Of a stretch of DNA of 64,000 nucleotides, positions 11,080-24,100 are shown piece after piece. The DNA lies in NCBI RefSeq assembly GCF_000002075.1, contig NW_004797420.1, positions 129,483 to 193,482 on the forward strand, given 5' to 3'. This DNA comes from Aplysia californica. Lineage: Eukaryota > Mollusca > Gastropoda > Aplysiida > Aplysiidae. The translations under genes and the position numbers were made by a program. Below the pieces are notes generated by a model that was not told the DNA's origin, made no database searches, and saw nothing but the letters and a program-made list of their open reading frames with translations. How positions within the stretch are numbered: position 1 is the first letter of the stretch; the number at the start of each line of letters is the position of its first letter.

Positions 11080-11228
11080 GATTTCTGGACAATCAAGGGC
11101 CGTAACTCGGTAGATTGCCAACATTTTGGTGCAAACTTTTTTAGGGGAAGTCCCTAGGTCCTACCCTTTCAGAAAATTATAGGGGCGAAAAATCTCCACC
11201 GGGGAGGTTCACTCCCAGTAGCCCATAG
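11080..11228 (-). repeat. Right terminal inverted repeat of the Academ-like element
   Basis: Inverse of 7149-7300, ending GTAGCCCATAG. The match also covers GATTGCCAACATTTT and CTTTCAGAAAAT. Confidence 0.75.
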
Positions 11229-12446
11229 CCTATAAGTTACCCGCATGCCTTTAATCACTCCATGCTTTAAAATACACTTTAGCAACAACAACAACAACAG
11301 CAAAAAACAGCTAACTAGGTACATAGCCTGGTACTAAGAAAGACAGGTATTTCATCTATGATGTTCAGCATAATTTTGTACAGAACAACCGATACAAATT
11401 TTCCTTTTAAATTGTGGTATACATGACCACGGTTGAGCTCATTGTTGTAGACGATACCTTTGCCTGGAGTGGTCACATTATCCGGATTTCAGTATCTAAG
11501 AAGTAAATCTAGGGGAACATCTGGACCAAAACCATATAAAGGGTGTTCACTTAATTAAGACTCCATATGGCCAGGGATATGCACTCCTATCAGCTCTGAT
11601 TTTCAGCTAAGCTCGTTAGCCAGGACAGCAGTCTGGAGTGTCAGTGGACTTGCAGTCTGGTTCAAGCCCACTCAGGACTTATTATAATATTTGGACCCCC
11701 AAGTCTTCGATAGTATCATTATCCCTATCACTGTATTCCAGGAAACTTCCAAATCTAGTTTCAAAAGTGACTCATGGTGTTTACGTTCTGCTAGTGCAAG
11801 ACTTAAGCCATGGTTCCAAGCAACGATAAATATTAAATTGTGTCAGATTCGTCGTATGCGAGAACTGTCCGTTTTATCGAGCTGTATAGTTTGTTCAGAC
11901 GTTCCAATCTATCGTCCAGTTTTCTTTCGATCAGGGAGATTCTTAGTCACTGACTTGACTGCCGATAACGCACCGGGTGACCTTGATACGCGTCTTTACC
12001 ATTGACGATCAACTAAATAATAAAATTGCTCAAATGTACGTAATGGCGCATCAAATCGCGTTCCCCGCCAGCACGCAAGCAACGCAGCTTATTTTGAGAC
12101 GCTGATTCCGAATATGAAGTCAGTTTTTACCTGCGATGATTTTTAAAAAAAAGTTTGAACCCGAAGTTTAATCCTGCACAGTGGCAAATTTTAAAGTGAT
12201 TCTACGTCACAGTGCGTCTCCTCCAAATCTGACCGTGATCGCACGGAAAATAACAAGCAGCGCTTGATTTCTCGACCTAGTTTCCAAGCTATCGTCCAAA
12301 CTTTGTAGGCTACATGTACAATTTGTGGTTACACCTGACGATTTTTCTCATGATCGATAGATCGTCCAGTTTTGGAACAATTTATCGTTGCGCGTAACCG
12401 GGGCTTTATTTACAGTACAGTACAGATTGCTTGCAAACCTTGCAAT
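11229..12446. other. Intergenic DNA with a possible tRNA-like SINE head
   Basis: Mostly unrecognised. At 11605-11680, GCTCGTTAGCCAGGACAGCA and later TCTGGTTCAAGCCCA have A-box-like and B-box-like spacing on the + strand, so a SINE head is possible. The phrase ATCGTCCAGTTTT recurs at about 11912 and 12365. No credible coding exon is seen. Confidence 0.35.
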
Positions 12447-12454
12447 AAAATAAT

Positions 12455-14933
12455 CAGAGCTATTAAAGTACTTTTAAAAAGGTACTTAAGTAGCAAATTT
12501 AAGTACAATCTAAAAAATGTACCTAAGAACAGTAAAAGTACTCTCATGTAAAAAGTACTTGAGTACAAGTACTTTTTGAAAAAGTACTTATAAGTACATT
12601 TTGAGTACTTTCTGTCAATATGCTAAAACACTTGAGCAGTGTTAATGCAAAACACCATATTGAATAACATATCCAGTACATTTGACAAATTAAGACATTT
12701 ATTACAAACAAACGTAAACAGTATACAAACATTTGAATATACAATGTGGAAATGGTCCGTGAAATTGAAAAACAAACAAACAAACAGACGCAACTAGTGA
12801 GTAAGTGATATTATTATTATGAATAGAACTTGTTTGAGCAAGACAATGTGATCAAATGTAAGTCAGTCCAAGAGGTCAGAAAGTTCTACAGGAAAAGTAT
12901 CCAAATTGGAAAATGAAGAGACAAAGTTACTCTAAAGAAAACATAAAATTGATGGATAATGGCCAGCAAAGAAATGGAAAAGTGCATTGAATTCTTCATT
13001 AACGAATCCTCCATTGCAGGAATCAATGTAGACTTAAGCAAAAACCACCCAAAAAAAGTTTTTAAAACAAATTTAGGTAGCCTCAAAAATTGTTCGATAT
13101 ACATTGAGAACTCAGTTTCACTTCTATTGATTATAGTTTATAGTCGTAAGACAGATTTTGGTCACACTGTGTAGTCCACGGCGCCCACGGCAAACCAAAA
13201 TACTTGTAGTTCCATAGAGTCTAGAAAGTGTAGTGTAACCAAAGATTCTTTACTACAATAGTCTCCGCCTAAGATCCCAGTGCTCGGGAGCAAGGAAAAC
13301 GGGATCTTAGCCGACGAAGCCAAGGAAGAATCTACAGAGACCCATGAACTGACGTGACCCCTGGGTGGGTTTTTATGACATATGGCTAGCAAAGAGTAGT
13401 CAACCTTGATGACCAATCACAGTGGCATGAGGCATGCCATATATGGAAGTGGCTATTCTCATCCGGGGTGAGAATAGAAATACGATCGACCTCTCACTCC
13501 GGGTGAGACTTGCGACTGTAGGCTATTCTCACCCGGTTTGAAACAAGACCTGTTTTTCCTAATTTCGGAATACTTTCTATCGATGTGGATGATCAAATTG
13601 ATAAAAGCCAAGAAAAAAATTACGTTATAGCACAAAAGTAAGCTAATTTGATCGTCTTCAAAGATGCTATGGCTATTTCACTGTTCGAATCGAGACGAAC
13701 TACGCGGGTCGCCATTTTGTTATGCCCGGAAGTTCTCCCAAGATCTACTCCTCCCCCCCCCCCCCCCCTCTCTCTCTCTCTCTGTGTCTCTTTCTGAATA
13801 CTGTCTATCGATGTGGACGATCAAATTGACCAAAACAAAGTTTAAAAATGATGTTAAAACACAAAAGTAAATTAATTTGGTTGTCTACAAAGATGCTACG
13901 GCTATTTAACTTTTCGAATCGAGCCGAACTACGCGGGTCGCCATTTTGTTTTGACCGGAAGTTCTCGCGCTACTCCTTTCTCTCTCTCTCTCCACTGCCC
14001 ACAGACAAAATTGTACGCTTTTAGTAGGCTACAGTTGTAATGGAACGTTTGTTCACGGCACAGAATTCTACAATTTTTCTGTTATCACAGTGTAGAATTC
14101 TGTGGTTTAGGGTGAACGCAAAATTTGTTGGCCTAGATCTAGGCTATAACGGTGAACGCGCACCGGGTGAGAATAGCCAAGACTCGCCTGCACTATATAG
14201 AGGTAGCCGCCATATATATACACTCATTAGCCTATCCTGAGTCTCGATATCTTTACAACTGCGTTTATCCAGTTGCCCCTCCCCTTTACCTGTCCAAAAA
14301 TGTTAGCTTTCCATCTTTGATTGAGTCCCCCGCCTTTGTCGTTACGCACCATTACGTTGTGACCACACCAATTAAAATTCCGGCTGTCTCGCAAATTCGG
14401 GAATAGAGAAAAACTGCCTTCAATGGTCAGAGAAGAGTTCACAGTTCGATGTGATCCTGCCTGGAGCGAACTTGTAGGCCCTACCCACCCAGCGAGTGAT
14501 GTAAGTTTAGGTGGCGAGCTCAGATGCGAGTGCACCGGTCAGTTCACACCTCTGTGCGATCCCGTCTGGGGCAAACATTGTACCGTTTCATAGAGTTTTA
14601 CAACGCTTGTGATCACATTCACGAGAGTGGCTGATCTTTGACGCGACGGGCCATTCTTTGATCTCAACTTGATTACTCTTGGTTGATCGGCTGTGCCTGC
14701 CCGGATGTTTGTTCCGAAAATTATGATCAGAAATGCTGGCACTTACCCTTTTATTAAGCTTCAAAAGTACTCAAAATGTACTTTTAAAATTCTCAAAAGT
14801 ACTTTTATAAAAAGTATTGGAGTAGAGTTAAAGTACTGGTTCAAAAAAATGTACCGGAGTACAGAAAAAGTACCGAAAATTGTAACGTAAGTACAAGTAC
14901 CGGAGTACTTGTACTCCGTTACATCAAGCTCTG
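12455..14933. mobile_element. hAT-type DNA transposon, 2.5 kb, perfect 8-bp TSD, with nested MITE
   Basis: The left end is CAGAGCTATTAAAGTAC, the right end the inverse of CAGAGCTTGATGTAACGG. Identical 8-mers AAAATAAT flank it at 12447-12454 and 14934-14941. Both subterminal regions (12460-12600 and 14760-14925) are packed with AAGTAC/GTACTT motifs, as in several hAT families. No transposase domain is readable, so it is non-autonomous. A separate MITE sits inside at 13449-14179. Confidence 0.85.
13449..14179. mobile_element. MITE family D copy 1 (GTGGCTATTCTCACCCG ends)
   Basis: Begins GTGGCTATTCTCATCCG and ends CACCGGGTGAGAATAGCCA. The interior matches 52159-52605 over long stretches (TCTATCGATGTGGACGATCA, GGGTCGCCATTTTGTT, ACAGAATTCTAC). 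This copy is longer because a roughly 230-bp internal block is duplicated (about 13565-13750 and 13793-13985). It is nested inside the hAT element. Confidence 0.8.
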
Positions 14934-14959
14934 AAAATAATACTATCAAATTTGCCAAA

Positions 14960-15750
14960 ACAGCCACACGCATTTCCACTTTCCACATGAACTTGTGACA
15001 GTGACAGCTGATGTTGCTCGTTCACCGAGTGGTGACAACCCATTTGTTTGTTTCACCATGACACTCGGTCTTCCTCGTCCGACACATTTCGTTTTGTTTT
15101 ACCTTGCACACTGCCATCCTCATCTGATACACGTAATAGTATTTAACTCACAATACAGCAGCCGTATAACCCCCCCCCCCCCCTCTCTCCAAAATTTACG
15201 ACAGTCCTAAGCCCACCCCCAGGGACGGTGCCACTGACTGAAGTGTCTTTAGGCCATTCCCAAAGAGGGGACATTTCTCGTTCTAGTGCACAGTAGAATT
15301 GTAAATGGGCTGATCTAACAATGCCATGCTCATAACTGTGCCTGAACTACAACAGGGAACTGCTGCTTTTTCTTTCCTAATCCTTACTATCGTCATTTTC
15401 CTCTACTTCTTTTGTATGTTTGTCACACTCTTGTGACCCGCTATTTCCGGGGTGCCTTGATAGTCGAAGTAGACTTTGTGCTGTTAAAGCTAGAGAGGTG
15501 AGCTGAGTAAGTCCGATTCCCTGTGAGGAATTCTCTGTTGAAATCCACCCCTTGGCGCTCATATGACCTTATGCAGTAGCGAGCGCCATAAAACCTCTAC
15601 TAAAACTAAAAACTAAGTCCTAAGCCTGTGACCATCTTCGGTTGAGGCCGCGGTAGGGAATGGTCTGTTTTCTTCATTTTGATCAATCCTGCTGAAGACG
15701 GCCACTTTTCTCCTTGGCAATGGGAGACTATCTTGGACTTATTTTAACTG
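14960..15750. mobile_element. pogo-like MITE copy, right part, split by a SINE
   Basis: 14985-15110 (CTCGTTCACCGAGTGGTGAC, CACTCGGTCTTCC) matches 60030-60120. 15640-15750 (AAGACGGCCACTTTTCTCCT, ending AACTG then TA) matches 60205-60334. A family B SINE (15225-15618) separates the two parts, so the SINE arrived later. The left end was not found. Confidence 0.6.
15225..15618 (+). repeat. SINE family B copy
   Basis: Matches 34134-34480 in inverted orientation: GTGCCACTGACTGAAGTGTC, AATTGTAAATGGGCTGA, GAGAGGTGAGCTGAGTAAG, TTGATAGTCGAAGTAGACTT. It ends in the tail GAGCGCCATAAAACCTCTAC followed by ACTAAAACTAAAAACTAA. The tail is shared with family A. Confidence 0.7.
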
Positions 15751-16097
15751 TACTAACAAATCTGGTACAAATAGTTCCATTTGTAATTTATTTTTTAAAA
15801 TTCCTGAATACGAATCCAGGCTGTGCCTGTGGCTAAGTCTCTGTATAATAGAAGAATCAGAGCTAGATCATTTAGATGATTTTACAGGGATTTGCTAGTA
15901 AAGTCATATTATAGCCAACCAGGAACTAAATTTTACAAACTTTTGTGACATCTGTAGTAACAGAAGGACTACAAAAAACAAAAAATTATACATTTTCATG
16001 ACTTAAGCTACCATATAGGCCCCTATATGTATGTCTAAAAGCAACAAAGGGTTTTAAGTCTATGCGAATTCTGCAACCACGAGATACCCTCGCCGCA

Positions 16098-16290
16098 CAG
16101 GGTCTTTTAGTTTTAGTAAGTGTTTTACGGCACTTGCAACACAATAAGGTCATATAAGTGCCGAAGATTAGGCGATACAAGCGAGTAACAAACACAAAAG
16201 AAAGAAGGAGCAGAGATAAGGACAATAGACATTTAGTAGGAAAGGAGAAGCAAACCATACCAAAGCACCCGCCAACCGCCCATGCACAGG
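16098..16290 (-). repeat. SINE family A tail segment
   Basis: AGTTTTAGTAAGTGTTTTAC, then GGCACTTGCAACACAATAAG and ACACCGAAG-like continuation, closely parallel to 44605-44785 and 60826-60990. Confidence 0.7.
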
Positions 16291-16499
16291 GTCTTTGTTT
16301 TTCAAAAACAAAATCCATATCATCTGGAAACACAGAGGAGTTACAAAAACACAAACCAAATAAGTCAGGACTCATTAAAAACAATCCTTTAATTATCATT
16401 GGAACACAGATTTTCACCATTGGAGTAATATCACAAATTCTAAGTAACAAATTGCACCAAGCACTTCCTTTATCTGAGTAGCCTGTATGAGGTACCCTC

Positions 16500-18038
16500 C
16501 AGACCATCAGCCTACCCTATACATCATGTACAACTGACTAGCACAGCAGCAAGCATTGGTCAGGGATGGAGGTGCAAAATCTATGCAAGCATACTTTCAT
16601 AACTCATCACTTTTTTGCTACCTTGCTTTCCAGTTTGCATTGTAGCATTTGGCAAGTATCCTGCTGTTAGAAATGTAAAGATCAATTTGAGGCCACCAAA
16701 CAGTAGCCCATGGCAGATATACACATGATACAGAAAGAGAGACAATTCCAAATCAACATTGTGAAGCATTGGGTCTCTGGGGTCACACACCATCATATCT
16801 GCAATACAAGTCTGTTTTCCCCTCTCATAATTTAATGCAAAAGAAAAGTATGGACAATCCAATTTAAGCAAAAGACAACAACCACTGTAGCTCTGTGCAT
16901 GTCACAGTATACATCTGAACTACAAAAGTTTACAAAGATTTGACAAATCAATAACTACCCATCCTTAATCCCCCTGACATGCACGTGGGTGATACAAAAA
17001 TCTAAACGGCTAGCTAATCAACCTTTCTTTGGCTTGCAGACCAGCCAGAATCATGGTAACCACCTATATATTCACTATAACACAAAGTATATTCCATCTC
17101 TGAGATAGTACTTATTTTCATTTGTATACAATGTAAGCACCTGCCTCACACCAAAATAAAGAACGGGTTTACTTCCCTTTAGCAAACTTTTGTGGAATGT
17201 GGATAATATTTATGGGAATCTGGACACATATACACAAGGTGTACTTCAAAGCCAGCACTCTTTGTTTGTTCTGGCTGTTGGGAAGGCCTGCACTGAGATG
17301 AGTTCACTGATTGGTGGCATCAAAGTCCTCGTTCTCTGGGACTTGGGGTGTAGAGCAAACACAATACTCGTACTGGTGTACAGTATTGACACAAAAGATT
17401 AACAGGAAACACTGGAAGACAAGATGACGACAGGCACCACACATCTCTTATGCCAGTAGTCAAAGCAGCAGGTCAACAGAGCAGGAGAGATCTCTTACAA
17501 ATATGTAAAGAAAATACATACTTTACTTTTTACTTCCCCGACCCAGCGGCCATCAAAGAAAATACATAATGGCCGGGATTGCACACTCAGCATTATTTAC
17601 ATCACCGACACATGTAAATCGCTAACAGCAAACATCACTGGGGACATTTCTTGTAATTTTTTACCGAGCACCTACTACAGGTAGTAATCAACCCTGATAT
17701 CTATTTCAATCACATCTTTATGTTCAGGGCTGAGCTCTTTCAATGGCTTTTTAGTACAGCACTTTATGAGTGCAATTAATCAAACTGAAAGTAAAACCCT
17801 GAATATTTTGTTTGCACAAAAAGAATGTCAATATCAGATCAATCTGTAAATAGTAAAAATGATAAAAGTTGGCAAAATTTTCACATCTGTACAATTTGAC
17901 ACAGACAATGTGCCGATTCATCAAAGTAATCTCTTACTCTGATAGGAAAACATGCAGAAAAAAGGGAATCTGAAGAAAAGTCCTTGCAGATCGTTATGGC
18001 ACTTGATGTAACAACAGGGGGCTCATATCACAGGCTGG
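16500..18038 (-). other. Likely FNIP 3' UTR or downstream flank
   Basis: Directly follows the FNIP stop codon on the minus strand. The sequence is AT-rich and looks unique, without repeat ends. ATTAAA-type poly(A) signals occur on the minus strand near 16813 and 16388, so a 3' UTR of about 1.2-1.6 kb is possible. The true end cannot be fixed from sequence alone. Confidence 0.3.
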
Positions 18039-18117
18039 TCACTGGGCCCCAAGTGCCAGGCTAGGCGTGTGGGTGCCTGCGATGGCCAGGAGAAGGGGCA
18101 TGTCACTGCTCTCAAAC
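18039..18117 (-). CDS. FNIP1: FNIP last coding exon
   Basis: Encodes [20 protein letters not shown] and five further residues, stop TGA at 18039-18041. It matches the family C-terminal IESSDLPLLAAVASTHSP, end of the DENN-like C-terminal region. Confidence 0.92.
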
Positions 18118-21100
18118 CTGATCATAGAAATACAAAACATAATGAGTCTTATGTAAAACTACATAGGAGAAAAATAAAACATTAATCTATTTTTGAGCAA
18201 CAATGTTACGGAAAACAAAACATTTGCACTTTTTGAGCAATCACACAACAGAAAACAAAATGCATGTGTTTAGTGAGCTTCCTACTGACAGAAGATAAAA
18301 CATAAATCTTGTGAGCAACCACTCGACAGAGATGACAAAGTATGTAAGCATGCCTGGTGAAAGGTACCTAAAGACGCAGTTGTTCGAATAGAGATAAAAG
18401 GCTCCACAGGTCAAAAATATAATTTTTGACAAAAACTACGTTCTATTAAAAATGGATTCTTAAGCCATTAATAAAATCGATATATTTAATTGGACTTGAG
18501 TTTCTTTTACTTTAAAATACATTTTTAAAGATGTTTTATAACACGACATATATAGCATAATCTCAAATAATGAGTGAGAAAATTGTTTTTTCGAGTACAC
18601 ACTGCGGATGGTTTCTCTTGTCCATTCATAAAGTCGACCCTATCACAAAGCATACCAAAATTTAGGTAATTCTCTCCCCTCTCTAATGGCGAGTAGTGAG
18701 CATGAATATCTAGACCGTGTAAACAAAGCGAAGCTTTGCGCATCCACACCCTTTCGGTTTTTTTAAGAGCAAACTGTATCGCATATTTTATCCCTGCGCT
18801 AACCTAGATCTAATTTTTTGAAAATTCTTGCTCAAGGTGGTGGTGAATTTGTTTTGAAGATGTCATTTGGTACCTTTCACCACGCACACACACATATAAC
18901 TCTTGTGACCATATTTGCAGCAGGCTACCCACATCTCTCAGCAACATCTGGAAAGATACTTTTTACTTTTAAGTGTTTTCCTCTCAGATTGCTCTGGGGT
19001 TCATGAGAAAATTAGTACAGTAGGCTTGTATGGTGTAAAAGTCAAGATTTGAGCCCCCAAAATACTGCAAAAGGAACAATAATTACATTTTCTGAAGTGT
19101 AAGTAGACAAAGTATGCATTAGTAAGTAGAAGGCGATGAGAATATATACAAATGTCAACAAAACAGCTGTCCTTGTTTCCCTGACTCACCCAAGCATAGA
19201 GGTGAGCTCTCGTTGGTTGTAGGCCCTTGTTCCTCGCAGGTACTCGGACAGCATCAAACTCTTGAAATAAATCTCCTGCAGGCGGTCCTCCAAATGCATT
19301 AGGCACTAAAGAGAACACACACAACAGCATTCAATATCATTCTAATATACAGATTGACGTGGGAATGAATTGGTAACTTCATTATACACAAACCATGATA
19401 AAATCTAAGAAAATTTTATCTTTAAAAAATGAGTCATGATGCGGTGGAATCAGGCGCTCGTCAATTTTTGGGCATGTGGAGTTATTGGTATCATTTGAAA
19501 ACTTATTTATTTGCTTTGCTTTCAATTACAAAATTACCCATCTATCTTGAACAAAAGTCAAGATATTTTTTGTGCTTGAAGGTGGTGAGGTTGCTTAGTT
19601 TCAATGGAGAAATTATCTAGCATCAAAGTTTAGTAACTCCAATAGCTAAAGAGTCCTTAAAAACTGAATAATGGCCATATTTTGTGCCTTTAATCCATAT
19701 TTTTCAGTAAAATTCACATGGAAATGTGTTTTTATATATGAAAAGGGGTTGAGCCAAAAAATAAAAATTCGATAAGAATTTCCAAACAGGTGGAATAATG
19801 CCGTTTTTCTGATTTTGTTATTCTGACGAGCGCCTGATTTCACCACAGTTCCTCACAAAGAGAGAAGAAAAAGACTGAGCTACAAGAAACTCAACAAGAA
19901 TACAGTTTTTAATCTAGACACTATATCAACATAAGAGGGTACAGAATTAGAAATATTAAATTTTTTTGGTATAATATACACTTTCAAATAAAGCCAGTGA
20001 TTTTGAAACTTTGAGATACTCTTCTTTATAAAACACACACACAAACAAAAAGATTTGTCAGTTATCTACAAGGATTCCGGGGTCTACAAAGCCTCTGACT
20101 TAGATGAGCCATGTTATAAACATCCAAGAATGGTATGCATAACCTCAAGCCCAACACAAAAAGTTCATCAGTACCAGAGCAATTGTCCTCAACCAAAATG
20201 AATGCTTTTTATTGTTTCCCTTGATTATAGAGAAATGAAACAGAATGTTGACTAGGTATAGATTAATGTAATTTATTTTCAAGTCGTATGTAAGGTCCTA
20301 ACAAGTCATGATTAAAAAAACCAAAAAAACACTCTGTATGTACGGAAATGAATGATATGCCGGACAGTCTCAGCGGGTCATTTCACTTCAATTTCAAAGT
20401 CTAATATCACAACTCCCATTACATTCATGAGTTCAGAAATTCAAAAGCACGCCATCATATATTACTCTCTCAATATTTCTAGCTACAAGGCCAAGCAGGA
20501 CAATGCACTACACCACACGCTGAGACTGAGACAGCACAAAGCAAAGAGAGAGTACGCCAACCACAAGGAGAGAGTACGTCGACCATAAAGCAAGGGTTAT
20601 GGTACTCACAAATTCTGGGCTCATCTTGAGCCTGCAGATCTCCACGACTGACTCAATGAGATCAGCAACCAGCTGTGAGGACGCCCACGTGGTGCAGCCC
20701 GAGGGGCAGATGCTGACCACTTTGCTACTGGCTACTTCCACCGTCCTGTATGTGTGTGTGTGTGGTGAAGGAGGGGGGAAAAAGAAGAGGTGCATCGTAA
20801 ACACAGCTCAGTCACCACAGCTGCAACTCCATAAGTAAAACACAGCTCAAAGACCCTCCTGTACATTCTCCACACACTATATGACTACCTTCCATCAAAC
20901 GGAACTGGACATTCTTGACAAAAATAAATACAAACTTCTTCATACACACCAAATTGTGCTTTGGTGGGGGAGTCTACAAAAGAAATAAACATTTAAAGTA
21001 CTATACATAAAGTATAATAAAGATATATTTTCTCTCCATCCCTTTTCTCTTTACTCACTCCCTTTATCATGCATGTAAAAATAATACTGAACTTTCAAAT

Positions 21101-24100
21101 TAGAGCAAAAATAAATTACAAATGAATCTTTAAAGCAGCTTATAAAGATACAATGATATAAATGATACTATACACTGCTGGTTTCTCATGTCAAGCAAAA
21201 TAGTAATCTATTAATTTCTCCCTCACACAAAACTGACCAAGATGAACTTCTTCTAGACCTAGCTTAACAGGACATGCTGTAAAATAAAATAAACTCACCA
21301 GTTGTCTGTATCAGCAATAACACACACAGCTTCATCAATAGGCTCATCAAGAATGGAGTGCTGAAAAAAATCAGAAGTAGCTGTGTCAAGTCTGAGGTAC
21401 AACAGGTACGTGTAGAACAGGTACATGTAGACAGCCTTATGGCTCACTGTGGTAACCTGAAGCTTCGTCTGAACCATTGATTGTAAATGACTGAAAATAT
21501 TTTATGCCTCAACCCACATGGTTTAGATACTTTAGGAGACAAAATACTTCAACCCTGCCTGTCAGGGCTAACTTAAGACTTGCACTCCCCCCAACCCATT
21601 TTTCATGTGATGCCATTACTAAAATGTAATTGTAGCAAATTTAAAAAAATATATAGCTGACACAACAGCAAAAAAATTGATTGTAATCGTAAATGTTACA
21701 TCATAGATGCCAGTAAAGAGAAAAAAAGGCTATCCAATGACTACCACTCACCTGTACAGTCATCTGCAGGTCATGCAGCAGACGTGACTTGAAGTTGGTG
21801 TCTGAGGTGCCGTGCAGGACAAAGTCTGACATGTAGTGGCTACTGTGGCCTGCAAGCAGTGAGCGACCGAAGTTGCGGTCAAAAGCTTTGATGTTCCACT
21901 GGTTCGAGTCTGTCAAAGGTCTGAAGAAAAAGTAAAAAACGCAAATGAAAGAAGGAAGCTGAACACAGAAAGATATACACTATGCCAGTGGGGGATGACA
22001 ACCCATCCTCCCAAGAGATAAGCCTTGGCATCTCTCTATATCTACCTCTACTATTTGACAACATTTACAGTAACAGGTGCTCACCACTTTTCTCAAGAAT
22101 GTTCCTTGATCCATAGACCACCTGAATCAAACAGTCATTTGACCTTGATCTACACCAGAAATATCATATATATCTTTTTACTGTTAACCCCCACAGAGAC
22201 ATCCACCATGATATGCCCCCCCCCCCCCCCCACTAAATCTTTCACATGAAAAGAAACTTGTGGCTCCATTGGCAACAGAATAGGCCTATTGCAGCCATAG
22301 TGACATATGATATTATTCTATGATATTGCAATCACAAGGGTATATTTAGCTTCATTTCAAGAGATTATAAATCTTTCTTTTTTTCATCAAAATTCATTTT
22401 ACAAGAGTTTCATTTTCATTTTAATCCCATCGATTGAAACAAAAATGTACACAAAATTTACTGTTTCACTCTAAAATGTTAAAAGCTCTAAATTAGTTGG
22501 AATTAACATTTATATAAAATTTTTCCCATTTCTTTTCTAATCTCATCTCTTACTCAGGCATCTTGATCTCGGCACAGTGGTTGACAGGATCGAACATCTC
22601 ATAGTCAATGCTGCCTGTGGAGGAGAGGTGTCGCCGTCGACTCAACTCCGTCGGGGTGATTGACCTGTACACAACAAAATGTGGGGATAAAAGTTAGTGG
22701 TAGGCTTAATGGAGTTCAGAGAATGCCAAAAAGTGAAGTAAAATGTACCAATAAATTCAACTAGCAATTACAACCCCCCCCCCCTCCCCGAAATAGAAAA
22801 GTACAAGTACTAGCTCTAGAGTTAACAAAACCAAAAAACCCAAGAGTAAAAAACAAAAACAAAACCCCCCCAAAAAACAATAGATAATACATGTCAGATA
22901 GACGAGAAAAATTATGTAATAAACCATCACCTCAGAACTATTTTGTCCAAAGTGCCTCTTTTTTTCAGTACACTTTGTCCAAAATAGTTCAGAGGTGACA
23001 AATTATTAAAATAACCACCACTAACAAACAAACAATAAAATAAGAAACAATAAGAGTGACCAAAAGAAAAAAAATCATCAAAACATTTAATGACAGAATT
23101 TGGAGAATCAACTCTACAAAATACAAGGCCACGTTTAACTCAAAGAGGCCACCTAACAGATAATAGTTAAAGAAGGGAAGTATCTACTAGGAGCAACCCC
23201 CCTAGGCAACAAAAATTGGTTCAGTTTACAGACATAATAAGAGAGAATATTCTGAGAGAAAAAAATGAAAATATGTGACGACAAAAGAATTTGAACATTT
23301 ATGAACACAGAGAAGAATACCTGTTCAATGGTCAGACAAAGCGAGGCTTATAAAAAGATCATTCCAATAAGCAACAAATAGTCAAGTTCTATGTAGATAT
23401 ATTAAAACTTTCAAAGCATTAGTATTAGAGCTGACAATAATGACAACTTGTACCTAAAGTCAGAATGATGTTTGTAAAATAAGAAGTCACAAAGCCATTC
23501 ATCAGCACTAAAAAATTACTTTGAGCATCAATTTTACACTGAAATTCTCAATAAAATCCAACAGAAAAATTTTCTGACAAGAAATACCTTGCCTGGGCAT
23601 AAATTCTAGAGCTACCTTTGATTCGTTTCTACATCCCTTTTATCTTTTTCAAGTTGTTTCTCTTTAACAAGTTCAAAAACATCCATTTTGGACCTCTTTG
23701 AATCCATGGGTACCAAAACTATGTTTTGAGAGCCCAGGATTACTTAACCTTTCCTTTCCTTTGCACAAGAAGTAGTGTCACTCAATACAATCCAAACTCT
23801 CAATAAAAGCCACATAAGGAGCAAATTTTACCTGCTGCGATGCGCCAGGGATGTAGGCCTGGTTGCGTGACTTTTGATGTCCTGACTATTCTGCCGAGAG
23901 ACCGAGGGCTTGGGAGTTTCCAGCTCTTTCTTCCCCTCAGCAGACATGCGTGAAGTGGAGGAACCAGTGGAGGAAAGGAGAGCTCGCTCTACCTCACTCA
24001 CGTCATCTATTGTCTTCACCTCTACCCCAGGCTCAAAGTACTCCTCAAACATGCTGTTACTCCCTTCGGAGAGAAACAATTTCCGCACGTCAACCGTCTT

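Larger units (their letters stand above)
7149..11228 (-). mobile_element. Academ-like DNA transposon, 4.1 kb, long TIRs, decayed
   Basis: The left end starts CTATGGGCTAC and the right end is its inverse GTAGCCCATAG. Imperfect inversion extends about 150 bp inward, with shared blocks ATTTTCTGAAAG and AAAATGTTGGCAATCT. Between them on the minus strand lies one long coding remnant with XPG/FEN-nuclease-like motifs (see 7830-10390). XPG-like nuclease transposases are the hallmark of the Academ superfamily. No clean target duplication could be fixed: TA at the ends fits, but 3-4 bp was not resolved. Superfamily name is inference; the TIR-plus-gene structure is seen directly. Confidence 0.7.

Noticed and set aside
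16158-16507. Overlapping open frames on both strands
   Set aside because: They lie across a SINE tail that recurs at 44605 and 60826.
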